From NCBI GenBank assembly GCA_017307755.1, contig JAFKGQ010000011.1:124001-188000 (forward strand): DNA of 64,000 nt. The letters are read 5' to 3'. The notes beneath the pieces are model-generated. The model searched no databases. It saw nothing but the letters and a program-made list of their open reading frames with translations, and had not been told where the DNA came from. Both the position numbers and the translations under genes were made by a program. This DNA comes from Chitinophagaceae bacterium (GTDB lineage Bacteria; Bacteroidota; Bacteroidia; Chitinophagales; Chitinophagaceae). Shown here in pieces: positions 9,207-17,536 of the stretch (its first letter is position 1; each line of letters begins with the position of its first letter).

Positions 9207-10165
9207 TATACAAATGCTTTAAAGTTTTGGATAAGTTTATTTTCCTTTTCGATCAGCACCTCGTATTGATCCGACAGTTGCCGGACGGTCATATCCCTGT
9301 CCAGGACCTTGTAAAGATCCTCCCATGCCCGTACCGAGTCCAACAGCCCTTGCTGTAAGACATCGACGGCAGGCCCCATCCCCTCCGCCTTGTTCAACGC
9401 ATAGGCATACCCCTTCCTCAAATGGATGATCCCCTTCCCTGTCTGCCATAGATAAAAATGCGATGCCGGGTCCCCATACCTGCCAGTCCCCTGACAAAGA
9501 TTGGATCGTAAGAACTCCAGGACGGCGCTGCCGGTGACAACGCCCCCCCTGTTGGGCCGCAGGTGGTGGTATTGACGGACAAAAGCCGCACGCAGCTTCT
9601 GCTCTATCAATGCCCAGGTAAGCTTTCCCTGGGAAGGTATGATGGTGAACCACTCGGTATTGATCTTACTTGCGGTATCGCTATGCCAGTATTTGACAAA
9701 GTCCGCCTCGGAAAGCGTAAGCGTGCTCCGTTCGGAAAAGACAAGGTCCACGACAGCCCCGTTACTGCCCGGGTGTTCCAAAATATGCTCTATCACCCCA
9801 AGGACGGGCACGGCAGCACCATCCGGCAGACGGTCATTGCGTTCCAGCACATCCCCCGACAGCTTGACAAGGGTTTTCCGCTGGTTCTTAAGCCGCTTGA
9901 TCAGATAAGTAAAATGCTCCTGGGAATTTCCCCGCACAGGCAGAAAAAGACAGTTGGCATTCACCGAAAAGCTCTCCAGAAAAAGAGGGTTCAGATAAGC
10001 GATGATATCCTTCCCCACGGGGACATAAGCGTTCCCGTTACTTATATTCATACCCAGCCACAACGGGCTGGATAACAGTAGACATACGTCCGGCTCTATC
10101 ACCACGGAGTAGTCCCTGAGCACTTTTGATATACAGTAGCCTATATCCGGCGCGATCTTATGCAT
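9206..10165 (-). CDS. BtrH-like protein (b), apparently degenerate
   Basis: The 319-residue product has the overall length and fold pattern of its two BtrH-like neighbours: an N-terminal CISKVLRDYS segment with Cys11, a central alpha/beta part and a helical C-terminus rich in Leu and Glu. I do not find the His in an HxVxxxGxD context that the other two have; the corresponding stretch reads GAVVDLVFSE. It may therefore be a non-catalytic or scaffold paralogue, or a variant using other residues. It overlaps the thioesterase gene upstream by 8 bp (ATGCATAA) and touches the next BtrH gene, so all three are co-translated. The homology is judged by pattern and needs a profile search. Confidence 0.6.
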   Translation of the reverse strand: MHKIAPDIGYCISKVLRDYSVVIEPDVCLLLSSPLWLGMNISNGNAYVPVGKDIIAYLNPLFLESFSVNANCLFLPVRGNSQEHFTYLIKRLKNQRKTLVKLSGDVLERNDRLPDGAAVPVLGVIEHILEHPGSNGAVVDLVFSERSTLTLSEADFVKYWHSDTASKINTEWFTIIPSQGKLTWALIEQKLRAAFVRQYHHLRPNRGGVVTGSAVLEFLRSNLCQGTGRYGDPASHFYLWQTGKGIIHLRKGYAYALNKAEGMGPAVDVLQQGLLDSVRAWEDLYKVLDRDMTVRQLSDQYEVLIEKENKLIQNFKAFV

Positions 10166-10634
10166 GGTCGGTGTTTATAAAAAATTGTGGATATTTTTCT
10201 TCAGCTTCCCTTATTTTCATCAGGAAAAAGTCAGGCGTCAAAAGCCGCAGATCAAGCTCTTTTGTGGTATACAAAAGTCTTATCCGCGCCTCCGCGAACG
10301 TCTTCTTTGGGTTTTTCCTGCAACAGATTTGGTTATGCATGGTAAAAAAGGCAAACTGGCTATACTCCATCCTGGTCCTGATCAATACCTCGTCTTCCCA
10401 TACTACATGGTTCTTGTATTTGAATTCCAGCTTTTGGATAGGATTGTAGATACCCAACTCAAAAAGCTCTTTACGGGATATAGCCAACACCCTTTCCACA
10501 AAACTGAAGTTCGCCTCTTCCGCCCAGAGGATAAATCGCGAATGATGCACGATAGAAAGAGAGTCGATCTCGGAAAACCGGGGTTTGATGACTACCTCGT
10601 TCAATGCTGCGTCGATTGTCAATGTCCTATCCAT
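10158..10634 (-). CDS. Hotdog-fold acyl thioesterase (4HBT/YbgC type)
   Basis: The 158-residue protein has the 4-hydroxybenzoyl-CoA-thioesterase signature in EIDSLSIVHHSRFILWAEE (residues 22-40): an acidic residue at 24, the His pair at 30-31 and the helix that follows. The beta strands of the hotdog fold continue to about residue 130. Enzymes of this type hydrolyse acyl-CoA or acyl-ACP thioesters, and some act as dehydratase- or cyclase-like helpers in polyketide clusters. It lies between two BtrH-like genes, 7 bp after one and overlapping the other by 8 bp. Release or editing of ACP-bound chains is the likely role. Note that the conserved motif carries SIVHH where many homologues have Gly-Val/Ile-His. 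Confidence 0.82.
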   Translation of the reverse strand: MDRTLTIDAALNEVVIKPRFSEIDSLSIVHHSRFILWAEEANFSFVERVLAISRKELFELGIYNPIQKLEFKYKNHVVWEDEVLIRTRMEYSQFAFFTMHNQICCRKNPKKTFAEARIRLLYTTKELDLRLLTPDFFLMKIREAEEKYPQFFINTDHA

Positions 10635-10641
10635 TTGATAT

Positions 10642-11727
10642 TTATTTTAATTCTACCCATTGCTTCAATCGCTCGAATTGTCTTGTCTCGGCCTGGAGTA
10701 TCTCATTCGAATAGCTGTGAGCCAGGGATTGCAGGGGTTCCAGCTCCCCTTCCATAATACTGTCGATCATCACCCGCGAACATAAGCTATTGATAAAATC
10801 CGACCACAGCCGGCCCGTGCTCCTAAACTCCGCGGCGATCGATCGCAGCGCTTCGTCTTCCAGCAGAGAGGAGGTTTCCCCAAGGAAGTAACTGTACAAT
10901 TTCCTTCCAAACCCTCCTCCGCTGAGGTTCATCTCAAGTATCTTCATAAAGTAGATGCTGTTCACCAGGCACTCTTTATCAATACCCGCATCCCATTTCT
11001 GTATCTCAGAAAAGAAATTCTCGATCCCCTTCAGTCCATGTCTGACGGGCGCATCTCCATAAAAATAGCTGGTGGTCACTTTGTCTATGGAATAGATCAG
11101 CATGTTCTTTTTATGCTGCGCCGCTATACAGGGATACTGGATGGTATAATATTTCCCATTGCACATCTGGTTGGAGTCGAATATCGCCCGTCCATGTATG
11201 TTGTCAAAAAACCATAAATGCGCAAAGGTTTCTATATCACATTTCAGCGGGTAGGCATAGTCTGTCTCAAAGAATGTGATCATCTCATCCTCCACCCCCG
11301 TGATCGTCACAAAATGAAAACCCACATTTGTCGGATGAACGACAAAATCACGCATTTCTCCCCCCTGTCTGATATGGTTGAGAAGAGGTCTGTTGATAGC
11401 CGCATTCACCAGTATGTTCTTGTCCAGGTTGGACGTAAGGAACTCTTTTATACTCGCCGGCTGGAAGGTATATTCCCCCCTGGTCAGATAAGTGCCGAAC
11501 ACAGACGCCAATCCTTCCAGGGTCTGGTCCGTCACACCTAATATCGTATAGTAAGGGATCCTGTTCTCCACCGGCGTCGCATAGATAAAGGACAGACAGC
11601 CGGACAAACCCAATATCATTCCATTGGACAGATTGTTCCCATAAAAGGCCAGATTATTCCTGAAAGTGGTCATCCTGCAATCAAAACCCGGTAAATAGTT
11701 CTTTTTATACGTTTCTGTTAGTGTCAT
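10642..11727 (-). CDS. BtrH-like protein (a), presumed acyl/aminoacyl transferase
   Basis: The 361-residue product resembles BtrH in its N-terminal half: PGFDCRMTTFRN (Cys17), the glycine segment GLSGCLSFIYA, a His in VGFHFVTITG (His138) and an Asp in FFETDYAYP (Asp156). The C-terminal 150 residues are helical, as in the other two copies. It is the first of three such genes in the operon, 3 bp after the glycosyltransferase. Overall similarity to copy (c) is low, suggesting old duplication and different substrates or acceptors. The transfer of a carrier-bound acyl group to an amine is inferred from the BtrH precedent; a peptidase activity on the same fold is an alternative. Confidence 0.75.
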   Translation of the reverse strand: MTLTETYKKNYLPGFDCRMTTFRNNLAFYGNNLSNGMILGLSGCLSFIYATPVENRIPYYTILGVTDQTLEGLASVFGTYLTRGEYTFQPASIKEFLTSNLDKNILVNAAINRPLLNHIRQGGEMRDFVVHPTNVGFHFVTITGVEDEMITFFETDYAYPLKCDIETFAHLWFFDNIHGRAIFDSNQMCNGKYYTIQYPCIAAQHKKNMLIYSIDKVTTSYFYGDAPVRHGLKGIENFFSEIQKWDAGIDKECLVNSIYFMKILEMNLSGGGFGRKLYSYFLGETSSLLEDEALRSIAAEFRSTGRLWSDFINSLCSRVMIDSIMEGELEPLQSLAHSYSNEILQAETRQFERLKQWVELK

Positions 11728-11730
11728 GGA

Positions 11731-12678
11731 TTAAATTTTTAAAAATTGCTCTTTCCCCGAATAATCCTTCATGCTCATGGAGAAAGACGGGACATCCACT
11801 TTTTCCATACCAAAGAGCTCGCTACAGAGATCGTTGAATTCCTGCAGCGATATTTTCCCGTTCGTAAAGTTTAGATAGGCGTACAGTTCCTGTGGCTTCT
11901 TGTATTTCTTTATAAAATACACCGCATTCCTGGTCATGGATTCCAGCAGGGTTTCCGCATTCCGCGGATGGTCCAGGTGGTACAACAGACAATCTTTGTT
12001 AAAGACAGCCCGGACACCATGCTTGAACAGACGATAACACAGGTCTGCATCCTCGGGACCCCACCCCTTGATATTTCCGTCAAAATACCCATAGGATGCA
12101 AAAAAATGTCTGGGTATGCAGAGATTACCGCCCGTAACGACAGCCCACCATGCCGCGGGGTTAAAATCTTCATATCGATGCTGAAAATGGAACAGCTTCT
12201 TTGACGCCTCAAAAAAGATATGCGGCTCCTGCATGTGCTCGAATGCCGCATGATCTGCCGTCCCCCGGTCCACGAGACTGGTGATGATCCCGGGAGACCA
12301 TTCCTTACCGATGTTCGCCAGGTTGCCGATATGTACTTTTGAGGGATGCATTATTGTCGATTGATACAGGTGCTCCAGGTAGTCCGGATGCAGCAGTACA
12401 TCGTCATCGCAAAAGACCACATATTCTCCCCGACATTGCACAATACCCGCATTCCTTGCTTCGGAAAGACCCGAGTGCGCTATATGGAAATAACGAAGGG
12501 TATAATCCACGCGAATGTTCTCCAACATAGAGATACTATCATCCGTCGAGCCGTCGAGGATAACGACAACTTCAAAAGGCCTGTGCAGCTGCCCGGTCCA
12601 TCTGTTAAGATTCGTCAACACCGCCTTTAGTGTCCGCGCTTTATTATAGCTGCAGATAAGTACGCTGAACATATCCAT
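11731..12678 (-). CDS. Family 2 glycosyltransferase (GT-A)
   Basis: The product is a GT-A glycosyltransferase of about 315 residues. It has the N-terminal nucleotide-sugar binding strand (FSVLICSYNKA), the LDGSTDD loop, the metal-binding CDDDVLLHPDY and a C-terminal GWGPEDADLCYRL motif. That last motif resembles the galactosyltransferase/GalNAc-transferase C-terminal domain. I placed the start at the ATG at 12678, since it fits the family N-terminus and avoids the 11-bp overlap that the upstream ATG at 12717 would give. No transmembrane segment is present, so the enzyme is cytoplasmic or peripheral. Next to a PIG-L deacetylase it may add an N-acetylated sugar that is then deacetylated. The acceptor is unknown. 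Confidence 0.85.
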   Translation of the reverse strand: MDMFSVLICSYNKARTLKAVLTNLNRWTGQLHRPFEVVVILDGSTDDSISMLENIRVDYTLRYFHIAHSGLSEARNAGIVQCRGEYVVFCDDDVLLHPDYLEHLYQSTIMHPSKVHIGNLANIGKEWSPGIITSLVDRGTADHAAFEHMQEPHIFFEASKKLFHFQHRYEDFNPAAWWAVVTGGNLCIPRHFFASYGYFDGNIKGWGPEDADLCYRLFKHGVRAVFNKDCLLYHLDHPRNAETLLESMTRNAVYFIKKYKKPQELYAYLNFTNGKISLQEFNDLCSELFGMEKVDVPSFSMSMKDYSGKEQFLKI

Positions 12679-12706
12679 AAAATATTTAAGATCATTCGTT
12701 CTCCTC

Positions 12707-13510
12707 TCAAAAATCATTCACCCCGTGAAGCTCATACGCCTCTGCCATCGCGACGGCAATTTTCCCGCCTTTAGTTCCCGTTTGCCGCAGATCGGAGCCC
12801 CGGCTGTTACCGATAAATCGGATGATCTGTTCATAGTCCACAGAGCACATCTGGGATTTATAACAGTGGATGCTCCTGATCTTTTTTGAATACGCTTCCT
12901 CCGAGATCTCCAGGTAGGAGTTCATCTGGACAGGTCCCCAGATCTCATAGATGACCATCGCCGGACGCCTCAACCGCTGCTCGTTGATACTCTCCGAAAT
13001 GGTAAGCAGACTCAACTGTCCTATGATCCGGTGGTCCGGATGCATTTCGTTTACATTGGGGATAAAGATGCAGTCCGGTCTGCGCATTTCGATCAGGGCG
13101 GCCAGTTCCTCACAGTACCGGTCCTGCAACCCCCTATCACCGGGAAGCTTCAACTCCGGGAAATCGAAATACAACAATTCATGATACCCCAAAATGGACT
13201 TTGCCTCATAACTTTCCTCCACCCGCTGCTCCGGTACGTATTGATAGGTCTTTGCGATGGAGCGGTCGCTCTCCTGGGTGACGATGAGCACACAGACCTC
13301 CACGCCTTTCCGTACAAAATGTTCGATGGCCGCGCCGCATCCGATGACCTCGTCGTCCGCATGAGGGGCGATCACCAGGATCTTCTTTGGATGCAGGTCC
13401 CTGATATCTTTCAGATCCAGGGCGCATTTATTGGTGAAAACCTTTGAAAGCTGGCCTATCAGCAGTCTCGTTCTTACGTTTTTTGTATCCATGGTCAGTC
13501 CCTCCCTCAT
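12707..13510 (-). CDS. PIG-L family zinc deacetylase
   Basis: The 267-residue protein carries the PIG-L/LmbE zinc motifs: PHADDEV (His50, Asp52, Asp53) and MHPDHR (His157, His160). Family members remove an acetyl or other N-acyl group from sugars such as GlcNAc in GPI anchors, mycothiol and bacillithiol, and several tailor antibiotics. The ATG at 13510 overlaps the stop of the ketosynthase gene (ATGA); an internal ATG six codons later (MDTKN) is an equally good start. It is followed by a glycosyltransferase, so exposing a sugar amine that a BtrH-type enzyme could then acylate is an attractive but unproven role. Confidence 0.87.
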   Translation of the reverse strand: MREGLTMDTKNVRTRLLIGQLSKVFTNKCALDLKDIRDLHPKKILVIAPHADDEVIGCGAAIEHFVRKGVEVCVLIVTQESDRSIAKTYQYVPEQRVEESYEAKSILGYHELLYFDFPELKLPGDRGLQDRYCEELAALIEMRRPDCIFIPNVNEMHPDHRIIGQLSLLTISESINEQRLRRPAMVIYEIWGPVQMNSYLEISEEAYSKKIRSIHCYKSQMCSVDYEQIIRFIGNSRGSDLRQTGTKGGKIAVAMAEAYELHGVNDF

Positions 13511-14733
13511 TTTCTAAAAATAAATGACGCCCCATTCCCTCCAAAACCAAAGGAGTTGTTCATCACCGTGTCCAGCTCCATTTCTTCGGGTTCTGTCGCC
13601 ACCCGGTAATCAAAACCATCGATGGGCGTGTCAAAATTCAGGCTCGGCGGAAGGAACCCATTATACAAAGCGACAATACAGATGACGGCCTCTATGCACC
13701 CGGCGGCGCCCAGTGTATGACCGATCATGGATTTTGAAGAGCTGATAGGTATGCTGTTCAGCCGCTGGCCAAAAACTCTTTGTATCGCCTTGAGCTCCGC
13801 ATGGTCATTATGCCGTGTACCCGTACCATGCATATTGATATACTGGATCTTGTCCGCGGGGATACCCGCATCCCGCAAAGCCGTGGTCATGGCCACCACC
13901 CCGCCTTCACCTTCCGGATGAGGCTGCGTGGCATGAAAGGCGTCATTGCTTAAACCGTAACCCGCCACTTCCGCATAACGCTTCCCGCCTCTCTTCAGGA
14001 AATGTGACTCGCTTTCCAGGATGATACAGCCGGACCCTTCTCCGATCAACAGTCCCTGTCTGTTCTCATCCAATGGCTTCGGCTGCTCCGGAGCCATCGC
14101 CCGCAACGTGTGGAAACCCATATAGGTCAGCTCCGACAAAGGGTCTACCGCACCGACGATCACTACGTCCGCAAAACCGTTCTGGATAGTGTCAATCCCC
14201 ACAGCAATGGCATTCCCGCTGGCGCTGCAAGCCGTGATAGAGGAAGAGAGGACACCCGATATGCCATACTCCATGGCAATCTCGGTAGCCAGCAGCTGCC
14301 CAGGTATGTTGATGATGGAGTCCAGGTATTCCACCTTCATATGCTCATTCAGAGAAGATGCATAGTGATCGTTTTTGGCGGCATAATGTCTTTCAAACAG
14401 CCAGGAAACAAATCCGCCATACCCCGTCAGGGAAGTACCTATCGATATGGAGACACGGCTCCTGTCGATCTCGCTATCAAATATTCCGGAATCCTCGATA
14501 GCCTGGTAAACGGATGCTTTCAACAGCAGGTTAGCCCGCAGCCCGGTGGTCGATTCTACATGATCGATGTTCTTTACCACCCCCGCTTTCCTGTTGCGAT
14601 ATCCATCCGTACAGAACTCATCCACGTTGTCAAATCCTAATTTTGACTGTAACAGGGATTCTTTCAGCTCCCCGATGTTCTTTCCTATGGAGCAATAGAC
14701 ACCCAGCCCCGATATGATAATTTTCTCTTCCAT
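13507..14733 (-). CDS. Active beta-ketoacyl-ACP synthase (KS-alpha, FabF-like)
   Basis: The 408-residue enzyme has a complete KS I/II active site: Cys169 in SSITACSASGNA, His302 in NMHGTGTRHND, Lys334 and His339 in SSKSMIGHTLGAAG, and the C-terminal NNSFGFGGNGASF loop. It condenses malonyl-ACP with a growing acyl chain. I used the ATG at 14733 (MEEKIIIS), because the ORF from 14778 would overlap the upstream gene and add an atypical extension. The chain-length-factor-like partner is encoded at 20529, about 6 kb upstream in the same operon, which is an unusually wide separation. The pair fits type II polyketide, aryl-polyene or specialised fatty-acid systems. Confidence 0.93.
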   Translation of the reverse strand: MEEKIIISGLGVYCSIGKNIGELKESLLQSKLGFDNVDEFCTDGYRNRKAGVVKNIDHVESTTGLRANLLLKASVYQAIEDSGIFDSEIDRSRVSISIGTSLTGYGGFVSWLFERHYAAKNDHYASSLNEHMKVEYLDSIINIPGQLLATEIAMEYGISGVLSSSITACSASGNAIAVGIDTIQNGFADVVIVGAVDPLSELTYMGFHTLRAMAPEQPKPLDENRQGLLIGEGSGCIILESESHFLKRGGKRYAEVAGYGLSNDAFHATQPHPEGEGGVVAMTTALRDAGIPADKIQYINMHGTGTRHNDHAELKAIQRVFGQRLNSIPISSSKSMIGHTLGAAGCIEAVICIVALYNGFLPPSLNFDTPIDGFDYRVATEPEEMELDTVMNNSFGFGGNGASFIFRK

Positions 14734-14752
14734 ATTATATAAGTTTATATTG

Positions 14753-15382
14753 TTAACATTTTTCCAGGTAGTATGCATTGGTTTCCTTCCCCCAACCCGG
14801 GTCCAGCGGGGTCTTCAACTGCTGACGTTGGTATTTAAGACTGGCCTTTTCAAAAAAGGGTTTTGCTTTTGAAGCGCCTCCCCCCATAAAAGAAGGCTTA
14901 TGAAAGAGCTGTATCCCTTCCAGTAGATTGACCCTCGGGTTTTCGGGATATTGCTTCACCAGTTGATCGATGGCGGTAGAGGTTTGCGTAAAAAGACTGA
15001 TCCTGGAAGAAGGCGCCACAAAAAACCTGGACTGATAGATATAGGCCTGTAACACAGCCACCTCCTCTTTGTCACCGGAAAGCTTCTTTACCTTTTCCAG
15101 ATACTGCTGGGCTTTGTCCAGGGCCTTATCCCGGCTGTCCCCATCCTTGTCAAAATAGGTCATCACCGTATATACATAGCTGGTATAATACTGCGGAAGC
15201 CACTTGTCTTTCTCTACGTTCGAGATAAGCTCGAACTTGTTCGCCACAGCCTTGAACTCGGGCAATTTCTCCGCCTTATCCAGGGCATCCAGGGCGCTTT
15301 TCATTTCCTGCTCGTAACGCGACTGGGCATAGAGGCCAATAGACAATACCGTCATGGCCAATACCAATAACCTTTTTTTCAT
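14753..15382 (-). CDS. Small exported helical-repeat protein
   Basis: The 209-residue product begins with a signal peptide (MKKRLLVLAMTVLSIGLYAQ) and continues as helical pairs such as YLEKVKKLSGDKEEVAVLQAYIYQS that look like degenerate TPR repeats. It is therefore periplasmic, with no catalytic motif. It lies 12 bp after the TonB-dependent receptor gene and 19 bp before the ketosynthase, so it is embedded in the biosynthetic operon. Small TPR-like proteins of this kind commonly sit beside TonB receptors in Bacteroidota, and it may support assembly or function of that receptor. Specific role unknown. Confidence 0.75.
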   Translation of the reverse strand: MKKRLLVLAMTVLSIGLYAQSRYEQEMKSALDALDKAEKLPEFKAVANKFELISNVEKDKWLPQYYTSYVYTVMTYFDKDGDSRDKALDKAQQYLEKVKKLSGDKEEVAVLQAYIYQSRFFVAPSSRISLFTQTSTAIDQLVKQYPENPRVNLLEGIQLFHKPSFMGGGASKAKPFFEKASLKYQRQQLKTPLDPGWGKETNAYYLEKC

Positions 15383-15394
15383 GATGTGATGAGT

Positions 15395-17536
15395 TTAAAG
15401 ACTTATAAATATCGCTGCCAGGTAGAACCTTTTCGACTGAGGCATTATAGGTATCAGATCGTATGTATGAGATGTTGTATTATATGCGTTGTTATAACCA
15501 TAGATATTCTCGTGTCCAAGGATATTGCTCACCGACGTATAGAAGGTGACGGGGATCTTTGTAAATTTCGACAGGTCATAGGAATAATTCATACTAAGAT
15601 CCACATATGGCTTTGTCCTGTCGGAAAGGAACTGGTACGCCGGCTTGTTGGGGTCGTAAAAAGGACGTCCGCTGGCATAGGAAAAGGTCAATCCCAAAAA
15701 GCTTTTGATAGAGGCGAACCATTGCTTGTACACCAGGTGGAAATTATGCGTTGAAAAGAACTTGGGCGTAGCTTCTTTCAGATAGTCCTGGTAAAGCTTT
15801 TTTGTATCCAGCAGGGAATAACTTAACCAGAAGTCCCCATTTTTTATAGACCTGCTGTCCCGGTAAAAGACATCGATCCCCCTGGCATAACCATGCCCGT
15901 TGTTATCATAATCCGCCGGGTTGGGGTCATTGATGATCTTATAGGTCACAAGGTCCCTGTAGCTCTTGTAGAACCCTTCTATCCTGAAAAGCCTGTCCTT
16001 TATCTTGTATTGGTAGTTCAGTATAAAATGGACGGCTTCTTCCGGTCGCAGTTTGTCCGTGATCTTCAGATAGGCATACACCGGGTTCTGATAGAATGAA
16101 CCAAAAGCCGCTGATACCTGGCTGTTGTCGGACAGCCGGAAGGCCGCCGAGATTCTGGGCATGACCCTCAACTGCCCGATGCCGGCGCTATATTCCTCCC
16201 GGGCGCCCGCCCGTAAGGCTAGCCGCGATGATACTTTATACTCCATCTCTACAAAGACGGCATGCTGCACATCTCTGTACGGCAGACTGGAATCTTGTTT
16301 CGGCAGGGTGATCCGCTCCATAAAGCTCTTGAAAAACAGGTCCCCGCCATAGGACAATTTTACTTTACCCGCAAAGTCGGTGACAAAGGTCAGCTTGATC
16401 TGTCCCGACACCAGTTTGTCCTTTATCTTCATGCTATCCAGGTTGAGATCATTTCTGTCAAGACTAAAACCTAGTCCTGTCTGGATGGATGTACGGCCGG
16501 CGAGATAGCCCATATAACTGTTTTTTACAAAAAGGTTATGGTTCAAAAGGGTCAGCAGCACATTGGGCGAGCTATATCCATAATAAGGATAATTCAAAGA
16601 ACTTCTGTCATCATTATAGGACACCAGCGTTTTGCTCAATCCACCCCACCGGGGTTTATTGATGACATCCAGTGTCGCCGAGATGGTTTGCGGCGCTTTT
16701 ACCCAGTCCGTGGATTGTTTAACCACGTTAAAATAAGGGCCAAGATTGCTGTAATCTAATGCAGCTATATAGGCGCTGCTGTCAAATTTCTTTGTCTGGG
16801 ATACGCCAAACCCAAGGGAATACAAATTGACATTGGTCTTGCTCGCGGCAGGCATGCCGTCTGTCTTTAACAAGGCCACCGCGGACAACGCCTGACCATA
16901 TTCCGAGGAATAGCCTCCCGTGCTAAACATGGTGCCGGAAAATAACATGGGAGAAAACCGTCCCCTCGCAGGAATACCGTCCAGCCGGTTGAGATAAGGA
17001 GATTCCACCTGCAGCCCATCAATAAAGGTCTTTGCCTCATACTCGTCTCCCCCGCGGACAAAGAGCTTGCCCGTCTCGCCCACGGTCTGGGTTCCCGGTA
17101 GAGTTGACAGGGCGCCATAGATATCCCCTCCCGCACTGGCGGTTGTCACGATGTCCATGGGTTTCAACGCTACCGCTTTTCGCTCATCACTCGCGTCAAA
17201 CGAGCCGGCGGTGATGACGATAGGCGCCAGTTCAGCCTGTGTCTCATGCAGGACAAAGGTCACGTCCGCATTCCCCTTCGACAGATCGAGCGCGGTATCG
17301 ACGGCTTTATATCCCATGCATTGTACCGTCAGCATTTGTTTACCCTCCATGGTCGTTTGCAGCCGGAAAGCCCCCGAGTCAGACGATGTAGTCCCATCAT
17401 AGCTGTCCTTTATAAATATGCTGGCTCCCGCAATGGCCCCTCCATTCTTATCTTTGACCTTTCCTGTTATCAGGGCCTGCCCGGCTACAGACAAGACCCC
17501 GGACAACAACAATAGTAGGATTAGTAGCGCTCTCAT
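15395..17536 (-). CDS. TonB-dependent outer-membrane receptor within the biosynthetic operon
   Basis: The 713-residue protein has a signal peptide (about 1-20), a carboxypeptidase-regulatory-like beta sandwich (about 21-100), a TonB plug (about 125-240, with GKLFVRGGDEYEAKTFIDG) and a C-terminal barrel ending in an aromatic-containing strand (KRFYLAAIFISL). The start overlaps the stop of the FAD enzyme upstream (ATGA). The length is short for a SusC protein and there is no SusD partner, so it is of the siderophore/cofactor-receptor size class. In this context it may recover the secreted product, for example a metal complex, or give access to a precursor. That role is inference. Confidence 0.9.
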   Translation of the reverse strand: MRALLILLLLLSGVLSVAGQALITGKVKDKNGGAIAGASIFIKDSYDGTTSSDSGAFRLQTTMEGKQMLTVQCMGYKAVDTALDLSKGNADVTFVLHETQAELAPIVITAGSFDASDERKAVALKPMDIVTTASAGGDIYGALSTLPGTQTVGETGKLFVRGGDEYEAKTFIDGLQVESPYLNRLDGIPARGRFSPMLFSGTMFSTGGYSSEYGQALSAVALLKTDGMPAASKTNVNLYSLGFGVSQTKKFDSSAYIAALDYSNLGPYFNVVKQSTDWVKAPQTISATLDVINKPRWGGLSKTLVSYNDDRSSLNYPYYGYSSPNVLLTLLNHNLFVKNSYMGYLAGRTSIQTGLGFSLDRNDLNLDSMKIKDKLVSGQIKLTFVTDFAGKVKLSYGGDLFFKSFMERITLPKQDSSLPYRDVQHAVFVEMEYKVSSRLALRAGAREEYSAGIGQLRVMPRISAAFRLSDNSQVSAAFGSFYQNPVYAYLKITDKLRPEEAVHFILNYQYKIKDRLFRIEGFYKSYRDLVTYKIINDPNPADYDNNGHGYARGIDVFYRDSRSIKNGDFWLSYSLLDTKKLYQDYLKEATPKFFSTHNFHLVYKQWFASIKSFLGLTFSYASGRPFYDPNKPAYQFLSDRTKPYVDLSMNYSYDLSKFTKIPVTFYTSVSNILGHENIYGYNNAYNTTSHTYDLIPIMPQSKRFYLAAIFISL

